A stretch of 64,000 nucleotides of DNA, from assembly GCF_900089605.1 (NCBI RefSeq), contig NZ_LT594324.1, positions 4,588,001-4,652,000 on the forward strand. The letters are read 5' to 3'. The position numbers were made by a program, and so were the translations under genes. The notes below the pieces were generated by a model. It was not told where the DNA came from, did no database searches, and worked only from the letters and a program-made list of their open reading frames with translations. The DNA comes from Micromonospora narathiwatensis. GTDB lineage: Bacteria; Actinomycetota; Actinomycetes; Mycobacteriales; Micromonosporaceae. Positions 1 through 8,950 of this stretch are shown here, piece by piece (position 1 is the first letter of the stretch; every line of letters begins with the position of its first letter).

Positions 1-1
1 C

Positions 2-1069
2 ACCCAGGCTGAGCTGCGCCGCCGCGCCGCCGGCAAGTTCGGGCCGGAGGCGGCCGGCATGTTTCTCACCCGGCCCGGGCTGGAGCAGGCCACCCGCCGG
101 GTGGTCGCCGACCGGCGGGCCGCGCGGCTGCGCGCCGCCGGCGTGGGCACCCTGGCCGACCTGGGGTGCGGCCTCGGCGCGGACGCGCTCGCCGCCGCCC
201 GCGCCGGCATCCGGGTGTACGGGGTGGAGGCCGACCCGGTGACCGCCGCGATGGCCGCCGGGAACGCCGAGGCGGCCGGGCTGGCCGAGTTGTTCACCGT
301 GGAGTGCGGGGACGCGACGGCGTTCGACGTCACCCGGGTCGAGGCGGTCTTCTGCGATCCGGCGCGCCGGGCGGCCGGCACCGGCCGGCGGATATTCGAC
401 CCGAACGCCTACTCGCCACCCTGGGACTTCGTCACCGGGCTGGCCGATCGGGTTCAGCGCACCGTGGTCAAGGTGGCCCCGGGGCTGGACCACGCGTTGA
501 TCCCGGCCGGCGCCGAGGCGGAGTGGGTCAGCGTGGCCGGCGACCTGGTCGAGGCCGCCCTCTGGTGCGGCGCACTGGCCGAGGTCCCCCGCCGCGCCAC
601 CCTGTTGAGGGGCGACAGCGCGGAGATGCTGACCGGCAGCGGCGACACCACGCACGTGCTGACCGGCAGCGGCGACGCCGAGGCGCCCGTCGGAGCCGTC
701 CGGCGCTTCCTGTACGACCCGGATCCGGCCGTGGTCCGCGCGCACCTGGTCGCCGAGCTGGCCACGGAACTGGGCGCGACGCTGGCCGATCCGAGCATCG
801 CCTACCTCTACGCCGACACGCCCGTGGCCACGCCGTTCGCCCGCTGCCTGGAGGTCACCGACGTGCTGCCGTTCTCGTTGAAGCGGCTGCGCGCCCTGCT
901 TCGGGAGCGCCGGGTGGGACGGGTGGAGATCCTCAAGCGCGGCTCGGCGTTGGAGCCGGAACGGCTGCGCCGGGACCTGAGACTGGGCGGCGACGCGGCG
1001 GCCAGCCTGGTGCTGACCCGGGTGGCCGGCGCGCCGACCGTGCTGGTCTGCCGGCCGCTGCCGGGCTGA
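2..1069 (+). CDS. class I SAM-dependent methyltransferase with THUMP-like C-terminus, 5'-truncated
   Basis: Partial gene. The frame is open from base 2 and the residues before the ATG at 59 (RRRAAGKFGPEAAG) already read like coding sequence, so the true start lies outside the window. The N-terminal part is a Rossmann methyltransferase: SAM motif LADLGCGLGADAL, acidic turn VYGVEAD, and FCDPARR at the motif IV position. The last ~80 residues (FSLKRLRALLRERRVG, then ILKRGSALEP) resemble the THUMP-like domain that follows such methyltransferases in actinobacteria. Substrate is not established for the family; an RNA base is a guess. A short in-frame duplication sits in the linker between the two parts. 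The next gene is 50 bases away on the same strand. Confidence 0.8.
   Translation, partial: TQAELRRRAAGKFGPEAAGMFLTRPGLEQATRRVVADRRAARLRAAGVGTLADLGCGLGADALAAARAGIRVYGVEADPVTAAMAAGNAEAAGLAELFTVECGDATAFDVTRVEAVFCDPARRAAGTGRRIFDPNAYSPPWDFVTGLADRVQRTVVKVAPGLDHALIPAGAEAEWVSVAGDLVEAALWCGALAEVPRRATLLRGDSAEMLTGSGDTTHVLTGSGDAEAPVGAVRRFLYDPDPAVVRAHLVAELATELGATLADPSIAYLYADTPVATPFARCLEVTDVLPFSLKRLRALLRERRVGRVEILKRGSALEPERLRRDLRLGGDAAASLVLTRVAGAPTVLVCRPLPG
627..676 (+). repeat. in-frame direct repeat, 20 bases, 30-base period
   Basis: Bases 627-646 and 657-676 are identical (TGCTGACCGGCAGCGGCGAC), so the protein repeats LTGSGD ten residues apart. It lies in the linker before the THUMP-like region, where extra residues are likely tolerated. 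It looks like a recent slippage or tandem duplication. Confidence 0.9.
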
Positions 1070-1106
1070 GCGGGGTTTTCGGCTCGCCCGCCGGCCGGCG
1101 CCGGGC

Positions 1107-1112
1107 TAACTT
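1107..1112 (+). promoter_or_regulatory. -10 element of a leaderless promoter (ybaK-like gene)
   Basis: TAACTT ends 7 bases before the ATG at 1120 and no Shine-Dalgarno precedes that ATG, so transcription should begin at or next to the start codon. The -35 region is not obvious. Confidence 0.5.
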
Positions 1113-1119
1113 GTCGGGC

Positions 1120-1599
1120 ATGGCGGGACAGGGCACTCCGGCGACGGCGCTGCTGGCGAGGCGCAGGATCACGCACAGCACCCACCCGTACGACGTCTCC
1201 CCGGACGCGCCGAACTACGGCGCGCTGGTCGCGGCGGCCCTCGGGGTGCCGCCGGAGCGGGTGTTCAAGTCGCTGGTCACCGAGGTCGACGGCGGGCTCA
1301 CCGTGGCGGTCGTACCGGTCACCGGGGAGCTGGATCTCAAGGCGCTCGCCGCCGCGATCGGCGGCAAGCGGGCCACCATGGCGGACCGGACCGTGGCCGA
1401 GCGGGTCACCGGCTACGTCCGGGGCGGGATCAGCCCGCTCGGCCAGCGCAAGCGGCTGCCCACGGTGGTCGACGCGTCGGCGCTGGACCACCCGACCGTC
1501 TACGTCTCGGCGGGCCGCCGGGGATTGCAACTGCAACTCGCCCCGGCGGATCTGGTCGCCCTGACCGATGCCGTCACCGCGCCCATCGCGGCCGACTGA
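1120..1599 (+). CDS. ybaK: YbaK/EbsC-family aminoacyl-tRNA deacylase
   Basis: 159 residues, the usual length for single-domain YbaK proteins, which hydrolyse mischarged Cys-tRNA(Pro) in trans and so protect translation fidelity. Family features visible are the N-terminal substrate loop (THPYDVSPDAPNYG), the conserved lysine strand VFKSLV, KRATMADRTVAERVTGYVRGG, the glycine loop ISPLGQRKRLP, and the C-terminal SAGRRGLQLQLAPADLV. The frame is open further upstream, but the ATG at 1120 is chosen because the family N terminus begins here and a -10 element lies 7 bases before it. Monocistronic by appearance. The exact tRNA specificity is inferred from the family. Confidence 0.85.
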   Translation: MAGQGTPATALLARRRITHSTHPYDVSPDAPNYGALVAAALGVPPERVFKSLVTEVDGGLTVAVVPVTGELDLKALAAAIGGKRATMADRTVAERVTGYVRGGISPLGQRKRLPTVVDASALDHPTVYVSAGRRGLQLQLAPADLVALTDAVTAPIAAD

Positions 1600-1690
1600 T
1601 CCATTCCGGACTACCGGGGGGCGTTCCCGCACCTCACGGCGGGGAGCGCTCTCACGCGAATGACGGCCGGGCGGCAGTGGCGTTGCTGAA

Positions 1691-1709
1691 TTGTTACCGC
1701 CGCCAACAA
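1691..1709. promoter_or_regulatory. inverted repeat TTGTT-N9-AACAA, candidate operator of the sugar transporter operon
   Basis: A perfect 5-base inverted repeat lies 110 bases upstream of the sugar-binding protein gene, in a 219-base gap otherwise without genes. ROK-family repressors bind A/T-rich inverted repeats, and a ROK gene ends this operon, so it is a plausible operator. A second short inverted repeat, TTGCG-TG-CGCAA, follows at 1729-1740. No binding evidence; either could be chance. Confidence 0.3.
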
Positions 1710-1818
1710 ACTTCCGACCTCGGCAGTCTTGCGTGCGCAACAACGGGGGGAATACGTTGCCGGACACAACAAAAGCACCGACCACAAACTCCCCCACCCT
1801 CGGAAAGGACCCGTGCAC

Positions 1819-2919
1819 ATGCGCAAGGGCTTCCTCACCTTCGCCGCCGTCGGCCTCCTGGCCACTGGCAGCATGGCCGCCTGTGGTGACAACGGCGGCT
1901 CCGACCAGGCCGGTGGTTCGACCGACAAGAAGCCGAAGATCGGCGTGATCCTCCCGGACAGCAAGTCGTCGGCCCGCTGGGAGACCGCGGACCGCAAGTA
2001 CCTGGAGGCGGCGTTCAAGGCCGCCGGCGTCGATTCCGACATCCAGAACGCCCAGGACGACAAGAACGCGTTCGGGACCATCGCCGACCAGATGATCACC
2101 AACGGCGTCACCGTTCTGATGATCGTCAACCTGGACTCCGGCACCGGCAAGGCCGTGCTGGACAAGGCGAAGTCCCAGGGTGTGGCCACCATCGACTACG
2201 ACCGCCTCACCCTCGGCGGCTCCGCCCAGTACTACGTCAGCTTCGACAACGAGGCGGTCGGCAAGCTCCAGGGCGAGGGCCTGGTCAAGTGCCTGACCGA
2301 CAAGGGCGTCAAGAACCCGGCGATCGCCTACCTCAACGGCTCGCCGACCGACAACAACGCCACCCTGTTCAAGAACGGGTACGACTCGGTGCTCAAGCCG
2401 AAGTTCGACTCGAAGGAGTACACCAAGGCCGCCGACGACTCCGTGCCGGGCTGGGACAACGCCCAGGCCGCCACGATCTTCGAGCAGCAGCTCACCAAGG
2501 CCGGCGGCAAGATCGACGGGGTGCTCTCCGCCAACGACGGCCTCGGCAACGCGGCCATCTCGGTGCTGAAGAAGAACAAGCTCAACGGCAAGGTCCCGGT
2601 GACCGGCCAGGACGCCACCGTCGAGGGCCTGCAGAACATCCTCGTCGGTGACCAGTGCATGACCGTCTACAAGGCGGTCAAGAAGGAGGCGGACGCCGCC
2701 GCCGAGCTGGCCATCGGGCTCGCCAAGGGCGAGAAGAAGAACACCGGCCAGACGGTCAAGGACCCGGAGGGTGGCCGGGACGTGCCGGCCGTGCTGCTGG
2801 AGCCGAAGGCGATCTACAAGGAGAACGTCAAGGACGTCGTCGACGACGGCTACGTGACCAAGGACGAGCTCTGCAAGGACGCGTACGCCAAGCTCTGCGC
2901 CGACGCCGGTATCAGCTGA
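1819..2919 (+). CDS. xylF: sugar ABC transporter substrate-binding lipoprotein (XylF/ChvE-like)
   Basis: 366-residue periplasmic binding protein of the D-xylose type (peripla_BP_4 fold). A lipoprotein signal precedes Cys22 (GLLATGSMAAC), after which the mature protein starts KIGVILPDSKSSARWE, continues VTVLMIVNLDSGTG and GVATIDYDRL, and contains GVLSANDGLGNAAI and PVTGQDATVEG, all typical of xylose-binding proteins. The ATG at 1819 is chosen because AAAGGA lies 9 bases upstream; the in-frame GTG at 1813 is too close to it. First gene of a transporter operon whose ATPase and permease follow. Xylose is the best guess; other pentoses or glucose are possible since no catabolic genes accompany it. 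Confidence 0.85.
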   Translation: MRKGFLTFAAVGLLATGSMAACGDNGGSDQAGGSTDKKPKIGVILPDSKSSARWETADRKYLEAAFKAAGVDSDIQNAQDDKNAFGTIADQMITNGVTVLMIVNLDSGTGKAVLDKAKSQGVATIDYDRLTLGGSAQYYVSFDNEAVGKLQGEGLVKCLTDKGVKNPAIAYLNGSPTDNNATLFKNGYDSVLKPKFDSKEYTKAADDSVPGWDNAQAATIFEQQLTKAGGKIDGVLSANDGLGNAAISVLKKNKLNGKVPVTGQDATVEGLQNILVGDQCMTVYKAVKKEADAAAELAIGLAKGEKKNTGQTVKDPEGGRDVPAVLLEPKAIYKENVKDVVDDGYVTKDELCKDAYAKLCADAGIS

Positions 2920-2943
2920 CCCTTCCGTACCCGCATCAGGCGG

Positions 2944-2978
2944 CGCCGCCCGGCACGGGACATCCGTGCCGGGCGGCG
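2944..2978 (+). terminator. perfect 15-bp intercistronic hairpin after the binding-protein gene
   Basis: Arms 2944-2958 and 2964-2978 are exactly complementary around the loop GACAT. No U-tract follows. Between a binding-protein gene and its ATPase gene such hairpins usually act as partial terminators or protect the 5' message from 3' decay, so more binding protein than transporter is made. Confidence 0.7.
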
Positions 2979-3027
2979 CGTCGCCGGACGGGATCCGAGA
3001 TCTCCCCTCCGTCCGAAGGAGACCCCC

Positions 3028-3852
3028 GTGTCCGCAACCCCCCTGCTGGAGCTACGCGGGATCGACAAGAGCTTCGGTCCCGTCCAGGTGCTGCGCGACG
3101 TCGCCTTCACCGCCCACGCGGGCGAGGTGACCGCGCTGGTCGGCGACAACGGTGCCGGCAAGTCGACCCTGGTCAAGTGCGTCAGCGGCATCTACCCCAC
3201 GGATGCCGGTGAGTTCCTCTACGACGGCCAGCCGGTGAGCATCCACGGCCCCCGGGACGCCGCCGCGCTCGGCATCGAGGTCGTCTACCAGGATCTCGCG
3301 CTCTGCGACAACCTCGACATCGTGCAGAACATGTTCCTCGGCCGGGAGAAGCGCACCGGGATCGTGCTCGACGAGCCGACCATGGAGCAGCTGGCCGCGG
3401 AGACGCTGGCCGGGCTCAGCGTGCGTACGGTGAAGTCGCTGCGCCAGCACGTCTCCAGCCTCTCCGGCGGCCAGCGCCAGACCGTGGCCATCGCCAAGGC
3501 GGTGCTCTGGAACAGCAAGCTGGTCATCCTGGACGAGCCGACCGCCGCGCTCGGCGTCGCGCAGACCGCCCAGGTGCTGGAGTTGGTCCGCCGGCTGGCC
3601 GACAACGGCCTGGCGGTGGTGCTGATCTCGCACAACATGAACGACGTCTTCGCCGTCTCCGACCGCATCGCCGCGCTCTACCTCGGCCAGATGGTCGCCC
3701 AGGTGAAGACCACCGACATCACCCACTCGCAGGTGGTCGAGCTGATCACCGCCGGCCGCTCCGGCAGCCTCGGCCTCCCCGCCGACCCGGCCCCGGGCAG
3801 CAACGGCAACGGCGCCGAGCCCGCCGACCCCACCCCAGGAGCCGTCCGATGA
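3028..3852 (+). CDS. xylG: sugar ABC transporter ATP-binding protein, single NBD
   Basis: 274-residue ATPase that would power import of the sugar bound by the upstream lipoprotein. Walker A GDNGAGKST, signature LSGGQRQ, Walker B LVILDEPTAALG and the switch histidine in LISHNM are intact. XylG/RbsA proteins classically carry two fused NBDs (~500 residues). This one has only one, so the transporter probably uses a homodimer, a form common in actinobacteria. The last ~30 residues are a Pro/Gly/Ala tail. GTG start at 3028 with GAAGGAG just upstream. Its stop overlaps the permease start (ATGA). Confidence 0.85.
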   Translation: MSATPLLELRGIDKSFGPVQVLRDVAFTAHAGEVTALVGDNGAGKSTLVKCVSGIYPTDAGEFLYDGQPVSIHGPRDAAALGIEVVYQDLALCDNLDIVQNMFLGREKRTGIVLDEPTMEQLAAETLAGLSVRTVKSLRQHVSSLSGGQRQTVAIAKAVLWNSKLVILDEPTAALGVAQTAQVLELVRRLADNGLAVVLISHNMNDVFAVSDRIAALYLGQMVAQVKTTDITHSQVVELITAGRSGSLGLPADPAPGSNGNGAEPADPTPGAVR

Positions 3853-5108
3853 CCACCACCGCCGTCAAGAAGGAAGGGCCCGCCGCGGTCACACCGGCGC
3901 CCACCGTCGGCAGCCACCTCCACAACTACTGGGCCCGGGTACGCGGCGGCGACATCGGTGCGCTCCCCGCCGTCGGCATGCTCGTCGCGCTCTGCATCGG
4001 CTTCTCGATCGCGCGCCCGGTCTTCCTCACCGCCGGCAACTTCGCCAACCTCTTCACCCAGGGCGCGGCGATCACCCTGATCGCGATGGGGCTGGTCTTC
4101 GTCCTGCTGCTCGGCGAGATCGACCTCTCCGCCGGCTTCGCGAGCGGGGTCTGCGCCGCGATCCTGGCCAACGTGGTGACCGTGCTCGGCTATCCCTGGT
4201 ACGTCGCGGTCCTCGCCGCCATCGCCACCGGGCTGGTCATCGGCCTGCTCCTCGGTCTCCTGGTGGCGAAGGTCGGCATCCCCTCCTTCGTGGTGACCCT
4301 CGCCGCGTTCCTCGCCTTCCAGGGCATCGCGCTGATGCTCATGAAGGAGGGCGCGAACATCTCGATCCGCGACGACGTGCTGCTGGCCATCGCCAACCGC
4401 AACCTGCCGCCCGTCGTCGGCTGGCTGCTCGCCGCGCTGGCCGTCGCCGGCTACGCGGCGGTGCAGTTGCGCCGGCACTGGCAGCGCACCGCCCGCGGCC
4501 TGCTGACCGACCCGATCGCGGTGGTCCTCACCCGGATCGGCGCGCTGGCGCTGATCCTCGGTGTCGCGGTCTACATCCTCAACCTGGAGCGCAGCCGCAA
4601 CGTCCTGTTCGCCTCGCTCAAGGGCGTGCCGATCGTGGTGCCGATCATCGCGGTGCTGCTGATCGTCTGGGCCTTCGTGCTCCAGCGCACCAGCTACGGC
4701 CGGCACGTCTACGCCGTCGGCGGCAACCGGGAGGCGGCCCGCCGCGCCGGCATCAACGTCGACCGGATCCGGATCTCGGTCTTCGTGATCTGCTCCGGCA
4801 TGGCGGCCGTCGGCGGCATCGTGGCGGCCAGTCGGCTCAACTCGGTCGATCCCAACACCGGCGGCAGCAGCGTCCTGCTCTACGCCGTCGGCGCGGCGGT
4901 CATCGGCGGCACCAGTCTCTTCGGCGGCAAGGGCCGGGTGCTCGACGCGGTGCTCGGCGGCGCGGTGATCGCCGTCATTGACAACGGGATGGGCCTGATG
5001 GGATACAGCTCGGGCGTCAAATACGTGGTCACCGGCGTCGTCCTGCTCGGGGCCGCCGCCATCGACGCGCTGTCCCGGCGGCGGGCCGCCGCCACGGGCA
5101 CCCGCTGA
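3849..5108 (+). CDS. xylH: sugar ABC transporter permease (XylH-like)
   Basis: 419-residue polytopic membrane protein of the branched-chain/ribose/xylose permease family (BPD_transp_2), with about ten hydrophobic helices starting near residue 40. Conserved stretches include LLGEIDLSAGFASG, FVVTLAAFLAFQG, YAVGGNREAARRAGI and GGTSLFGGKGRVLDAVLGG, the last typical of the sugar subfamily. The start overlaps the ATPase stop, so translation is probably coupled. The extra loop between helices (residues ~190-240) is the usual XylH length rather than RbsC. Works with the two preceding gene products at the cytoplasmic membrane. Confidence 0.88.
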   Translation: MTTTAVKKEGPAAVTPAPTVGSHLHNYWARVRGGDIGALPAVGMLVALCIGFSIARPVFLTAGNFANLFTQGAAITLIAMGLVFVLLLGEIDLSAGFASGVCAAILANVVTVLGYPWYVAVLAAIATGLVIGLLLGLLVAKVGIPSFVVTLAAFLAFQGIALMLMKEGANISIRDDVLLAIANRNLPPVVGWLLAALAVAGYAAVQLRRHWQRTARGLLTDPIAVVLTRIGALALILGVAVYILNLERSRNVLFASLKGVPIVVPIIAVLLIVWAFVLQRTSYGRHVYAVGGNREAARRAGINVDRIRISVFVICSGMAAVGGIVAASRLNSVDPNTGGSSVLLYAVGAAVIGGTSLFGGKGRVLDAVLGGAVIAVIDNGMGLMGYSSGVKYVVTGVVLLGAAAIDALSRRRAAATGTR

Positions 5109-5121
5109 CCCGCTTACGGAA

Positions 5122-6315
5122 ATGGCTGTGGCAATGCGTGCAGGACCGAGCCAGGACGAGATCCGCCGGCAGAACCTGGGCGCACTGCTGCGGTACGTGC
5201 ACGTGCACGGCGCCACCACCCGCGCCGAGCTGACCACCGCCCTCGGGCTGAACCGCAGCACCATCGGCGCGCTGACCGCCGACCTGGCCGGCGCCGGTCT
5301 GGTCAGCGAGGGGACGCCGAAGGAGACCGGCCGGGCCGGGCGACCGTCGCTGGTCGTCCGGCCCGAGTCGGAGCGGATCTACGCGTACGCGTACAGCGTG
5401 GAGGTGGACCGGCTGCGGGCCGCGCGGGTCGGTCTCGGCGGTGAGGTGCTCGACCGCCGGGAGCTGGACCGGCCCCGGAACCTGGTCGCCGAGGAGGCCG
5501 CGCCGGTGCTGGCCGGCGCGGTCAAGGAGATGCACCAGTCGGTGCCGCCGGACGCGATCTGCGTCGGTGCCGGGCTAGCGGTCTGCGGCATGGTCCGCCG
5601 CGAGGACGGCCTGGTCCGGCTGAGCCCGACCACCGGCTGGGTGGACGAGCCGATCGGCGCGGCGCTCGCCGCCGAACTGGGCGCCGACGTACCGATCACC
5701 GTGGGCAACGTGGCGGACGTGGCGGCCTTCGCCGAGCACGCCCGGGGCGTCGCGGCCGGCTGCGACAACGTCATCTACCTGTACGGGGACGTCGGCGTCG
5801 GGGCCGGCATCATCGCCGGCGGGCGGCGGCTCACCGGGCACGGCGGGTACAGCGGCGAGGTCGGCCACATGGTGGTGGTCCGCGACGGGCTGCCCTGCGA
5901 CTGCGGACGCCGAGGCTGCTGGGAGACCGAGATCGGCGAGCACGCGCTGCTGCGGGCCGCCGGCCGCTCCGACGCCCGGGGCCGGGACGCGCTGCTGGCC
6001 GTCTTCGACGCCGCCGACCGGGGCGACGCCCGCGCCCAGACGGCCGTACGGCAGGCCGGCGACTGGCTCGGCTTCGGGGTGGCCAACCTGGTCAACATCT
6101 TCAACCCCGAGATGATCATCTTCGGCGGCACCATGCGCGACCTCTACCTGGCCGCCGCCGCCCAGGTCCGCAGCCGGCTCAACTCCAACGGGCTGCCCGC
6201 CTGCCTGGAGCACGTCCGGCTGCGTACCCCGAAGCTGGGCGAGGACGCGGCGCTGATCGGGGCCGCCGAACTGGCCTTCGAACGCCTCCTCGCCGACCCC
6301 CTCGACGTCGGTTGA
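5122..6315 (+). CDS. ROK-family transcriptional regulator
   Basis: Up to 397 residues. The N terminus holds a winged helix (TTRAELTTALGLNRSTIGALTADLAGAGL). The rest is a ROK/actin-like fold with the glycine-rich phosphate loop VGVGAGIIAGG and the zinc-ligand signature PCDCGRRGCWE. It follows the sugar permease by 13 bases on the same strand and is probably its sugar-responsive repressor (XylR/NagC type). The kinase Asp motif seen in ROK sugar kinases is not apparent, in line with a regulator. Start is uncertain: ATG 5122, GTG 5128 (best spaced from ACGGA) and ATG 5134 are all in frame. Confidence 0.85.
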   Translation: MAVAMRAGPSQDEIRRQNLGALLRYVHVHGATTRAELTTALGLNRSTIGALTADLAGAGLVSEGTPKETGRAGRPSLVVRPESERIYAYAYSVEVDRLRAARVGLGGEVLDRRELDRPRNLVAEEAAPVLAGAVKEMHQSVPPDAICVGAGLAVCGMVRREDGLVRLSPTTGWVDEPIGAALAAELGADVPITVGNVADVAAFAEHARGVAAGCDNVIYLYGDVGVGAGIIAGGRRLTGHGGYSGEVGHMVVVRDGLPCDCGRRGCWETEIGEHALLRAAGRSDARGRDALLAVFDAADRGDARAQTAVRQAGDWLGFGVANLVNIFNPEMIIFGGTMRDLYLAAAAQVRSRLNSNGLPACLEHVRLRTPKLGEDAALIGAAELAFERLLADPLDVG

Positions 6316-6445
6316 CGGGTTCGCCCCGGTGACCCGGCCGATGAACTGATCGGTGCCGTGATCCGTACCCCTGGCCGGACGGGCGGCCGGTGGGCGGCCG
6401 TCCGCGACATCCGCGTACCGGTCGGACCGAGGAGGCACCGCAACG

Positions 6446-7177
6446 ATGGCACCGCTGGAACCCGCCCGCCGCCGGCTGGCGCACCGGATGATGCTGCTGC
6501 TCGTCACGCTGGTCGCGGGGCTCGGGGTGCTACCCGGTACGGCGTACGCGGCGCCCGCCTCGCAGCTCAACGCCGCCGACATGACCCTGCTCAACGGCGT
6601 ACGGCTGGCCGGGCTCTGGGAGATGCCGGCCGGTCAGCTGGCCGCCGAGAAGGGCCGGTCCACCCGGGTACGCGAGATCGGCGCGGAGATCTCCCGGCAG
6701 CACGGCGTACTGGACCAACTCGTCGTGGACGCCGCGAACAAGCTGGGCACCAGCCTGCCGACGGAGCCGACCGCCGAGCAGAAGGGGTGGCTGACCGAGA
6801 TGCAGAACGCCACCGGCGCGCGGTTCGACCAGATCTTCGTGACCCGGCTCCGGGTCGCCCACGGCAAGATCTTCCCGGTGATCGGGGCGGTCCGGGCCAG
6901 CACCCGGGACCCGATCGTCCGCAAGCTGGCCGACGAGGCGAACAGGTTCGTCGGCGACCACATGGCGATGCTGGAGAGCACCGGGCTGGTCCGCTGGCAG
7001 CAGCTCCCGCCCGCCGCGCTGCCCCCGGCGCAGAGCGACTCGCTGGTCGCCGCCGCCGCGGCGAACGTCGGCACCGGCGGAGGTGCCGAGGTCAGCACCA
7101 CCGTGGTGTGGGCGGTCTTCCTCCTCGCGCTGGCCACCGGCGGCTTCGCCACCTGGCGCCTCCTGCGCCGCACCTGA
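6446..7177 (+). CDS. secreted, membrane-anchored DUF4142 protein
   Basis: 243 residues. An N-terminal signal (MLLLVTLVAGLGVLPGTAYAAPA) is followed by a helical DUF4142 domain: LNAADMTLLNGVRLAGLWE, then SREIG/SRQHGVLDQLV-like helices and DQIFVTRLRVAHGK. A hydrophobic C-terminal helix (VVWAVFLLALATGGFATWRLL) ending in basic residues would anchor it with the domain outside the cell. GAGGAGG lies 14-20 bases before the ATG. DUF4142 proteins have a ferritin-like helical bundle and no assigned reaction. It stands alone and ends 12 bases from a convergent transporter gene. Confidence 0.75.
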   Translation: MAPLEPARRRLAHRMMLLLVTLVAGLGVLPGTAYAAPASQLNAADMTLLNGVRLAGLWEMPAGQLAAEKGRSTRVREIGAEISRQHGVLDQLVVDAANKLGTSLPTEPTAEQKGWLTEMQNATGARFDQIFVTRLRVAHGKIFPVIGAVRASTRDPIVRKLADEANRFVGDHMAMLESTGLVRWQQLPPAALPPAQSDSLVAAAAANVGTGGGAEVSTTVVWAVFLLALATGGFATWRLLRRT

Positions 7178-7189
7178 CGCCGACCGGGT

Positions 7190-8950
7190 TCAGCCGTGCC
7201 AGGAGCGCCAGAGTGCGGCGTACGAGCCGTCGGCGGCGACCAGCTCGTCGTGCGAGCCCAGCTCGGTGATCCGGCCGCCCTCCACCACCGCCACCCGGTC
7301 GGCGTCGTGCGCGGAGAAGAGCCGGTGCGCGATGGCGATGACCGTCCGCCCGGCCAGCACGGCGGCCAGGGAGCGTTCCAGCGCCCGGGCGGCGCGCGGA
7401 TCGATCAGCGAGGTGGCCTCGTCCAGCACCAGCGTGTGCGGGTCGGCGAGCACCAGTCGGGCCAGGGCGAGCTGCTGCGCCTGGGCCGGGGAGAGCGGAT
7501 GCCCGCCCGCCCCGACCAGCGTGTCCAGCCCGTCCGGCAACGCCTCCGCCCAGCCCAGCGCGTCGACGGCGGACAGCGCGGCGCGTACCTGGGCCGGTTC
7601 CGCGTCGGGGCGGACCATCGCCACGTTCTCGGCCAGGGTGCCGATGAAGACGTGGTGCTCCTGGCTGACCAGCGCGACGTGGCCGCGCAGCTCGGCCAGC
7701 GGCAGCCCGGTGAGCGGACGGCCGTCCACGGTGACCGAGCCGGAGCGGGGCGGATGCACCCCGGCCAGCAGCCGCCCCAGCGTGGACTTCCCCGCGCCGG
7801 ACGGGCCCACCATGGCCAGTTTCTCCCCCGGGCGGGGCACCAGGGTCACCCCGTGCAGCACGTCGTGCCCGTCCCGGTAGGCGTACCGGACGTCGTGGGC
7901 GGCCAGCCGGCCGTCGCCCCGCCCCGGCCCCCGACCGGCGGGCGGTGCCGGGGCGTCGGCCGGATCGGCGGCGGGGTCGGCCGCCACCCCGAGCAGCCGG
8001 GCCAGCGAGGCACCGCCCACCTGTAGCTCGTCCAGCCAGGCGAGGAGCCGGTCGACCGGGTCCACCAGTTGCTGGGCGTACAGGGTGGCGGCGGTGACCT
8101 GCCCCAGGGTCGCCCAGCCCTTGAGGTGGAACCAGCCGCCGATGAGCAGGGTGGCCACCACCGGTACGACGTACCCGAACTCGGCCACCGGCCAGAAGAC
8201 CGTACGCAGGTAGAGGGTGTACCGCTCGGCCGCGTACGACCGGCGGATGTCGCCGTCGGTGCGGGCCCGGCGGCGGGCCTCCTGCCGCAGCGCCTCCGTG
8301 GTGCGGGACCCCTCCACCACCTCGCTGATCCCGTCGGTGATGTCCGAGTACGCGGCGTTCTCCCGCAGGTAGCCCTCGGGCGCGCGGCGCAGGTACCAGC
8401 GGGTGCCGGCGACCAGCACCGGCACCGCGAGCAGCGCGGGCAGCACCAGCAGCGGGCCGGTCAGCAGCAACGCGCCGAGGATCAGCAGCACGGTGACCGC
8501 CGAGATCAGCGTCTCCGGCGCGGCGAACCGCACCGTCCGGGAGAGCGCGGAGACGTCCCGGGAGGTACGGGTGAGCAGGTCGCCGGTGCCGGCGCGCTCC
8601 ACCGTGGCCAGCGGCAGGGCGAGCACCCGCTCGACGAACTCCTCGCGCAGCTCGGCGAGGACCCGCTCGCCGAGCCGGGCCGACGCCAGGTGGGCGAAGC
8701 GGACCAGCACCGACTGGGCGACCACGAAACCGGCGATGGCCAGCGCGATCCGGTCGACGGTGACGGTGCCGACACCGCGCGAGATCCCCTCCACCAGGTC
8801 GCCGAGGAGCCGGGGCGCGACCAGGCCGGCCGCCGCGGCGAGCGCGTGCAGGCCGAGCGCGGCGGCCAGACCGCGTGGGTGCCGGCGGATCAGGGTGCGC
8901 GCGTACCGGCGGACCTGGCCGGCGTCGGCCACGGGCAGGGCGGCGCTCAC
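7190..8950 (-). CDS. ABC exporter half-transporter with intact Walker A but degenerate signature motif
   Basis: 586 residues: six-helix exporter domain (~1-310) and a C-terminal NBD. The NBD has Walker A GPSGAGKST (Lys388), Q-loop VSQEHHVF, Walker B TLVLDEATSLID and switch His in IAIAHRLF. The signature is LSPAQ (486-490) instead of LSGGQ. Its start overlaps the stop of the upstream partner by 4 bases, so the two almost certainly form a heterodimer. Substrate cannot be told from sequence; drug or lipid-like compounds are usual for the type. The complementary defects of the two partners are discussed as a finding. Confidence 0.88.
   Translation of the reverse strand: MSAALPVADAGQVRRYARTLIRRHPRGLAAALGLHALAAAAGLVAPRLLGDLVEGISRGVGTVTVDRIALAIAGFVVAQSVLVRFAHLASARLGERVLAELREEFVERVLALPLATVERAGTGDLLTRTSRDVSALSRTVRFAAPETLISAVTVLLILGALLLTGPLLVLPALLAVPVLVAGTRWYLRRAPEGYLRENAAYSDITDGISEVVEGSRTTEALRQEARRRARTDGDIRRSYAAERYTLYLRTVFWPVAEFGYVVPVVATLLIGGWFHLKGWATLGQVTAATLYAQQLVDPVDRLLAWLDELQVGGASLARLLGVAADPAADPADAPAPPAGRGPGRGDGRLAAHDVRYAYRDGHDVLHGVTLVPRPGEKLAMVGPSGAGKSTLGRLLAGVHPPRSGSVTVDGRPLTGLPLAELRGHVALVSQEHHVFIGTLAENVAMVRPDAEPAQVRAALSAVDALGWAEALPDGLDTLVGAGGHPLSPAQAQQLALARLVLADPHTLVLDEATSLIDPRAARALERSLAAVLAGRTVIAIAHRLFSAHDADRVAVVEGGRITELGSHDELVAADGSYAALWRSWHG

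Noticed and set aside
3678..5264. 528-codon minus-strand frame across the sugar permease
   Set aside because: Asp/His/Gly-rich shadow of the permease, which has clear membrane helices and family motifs.
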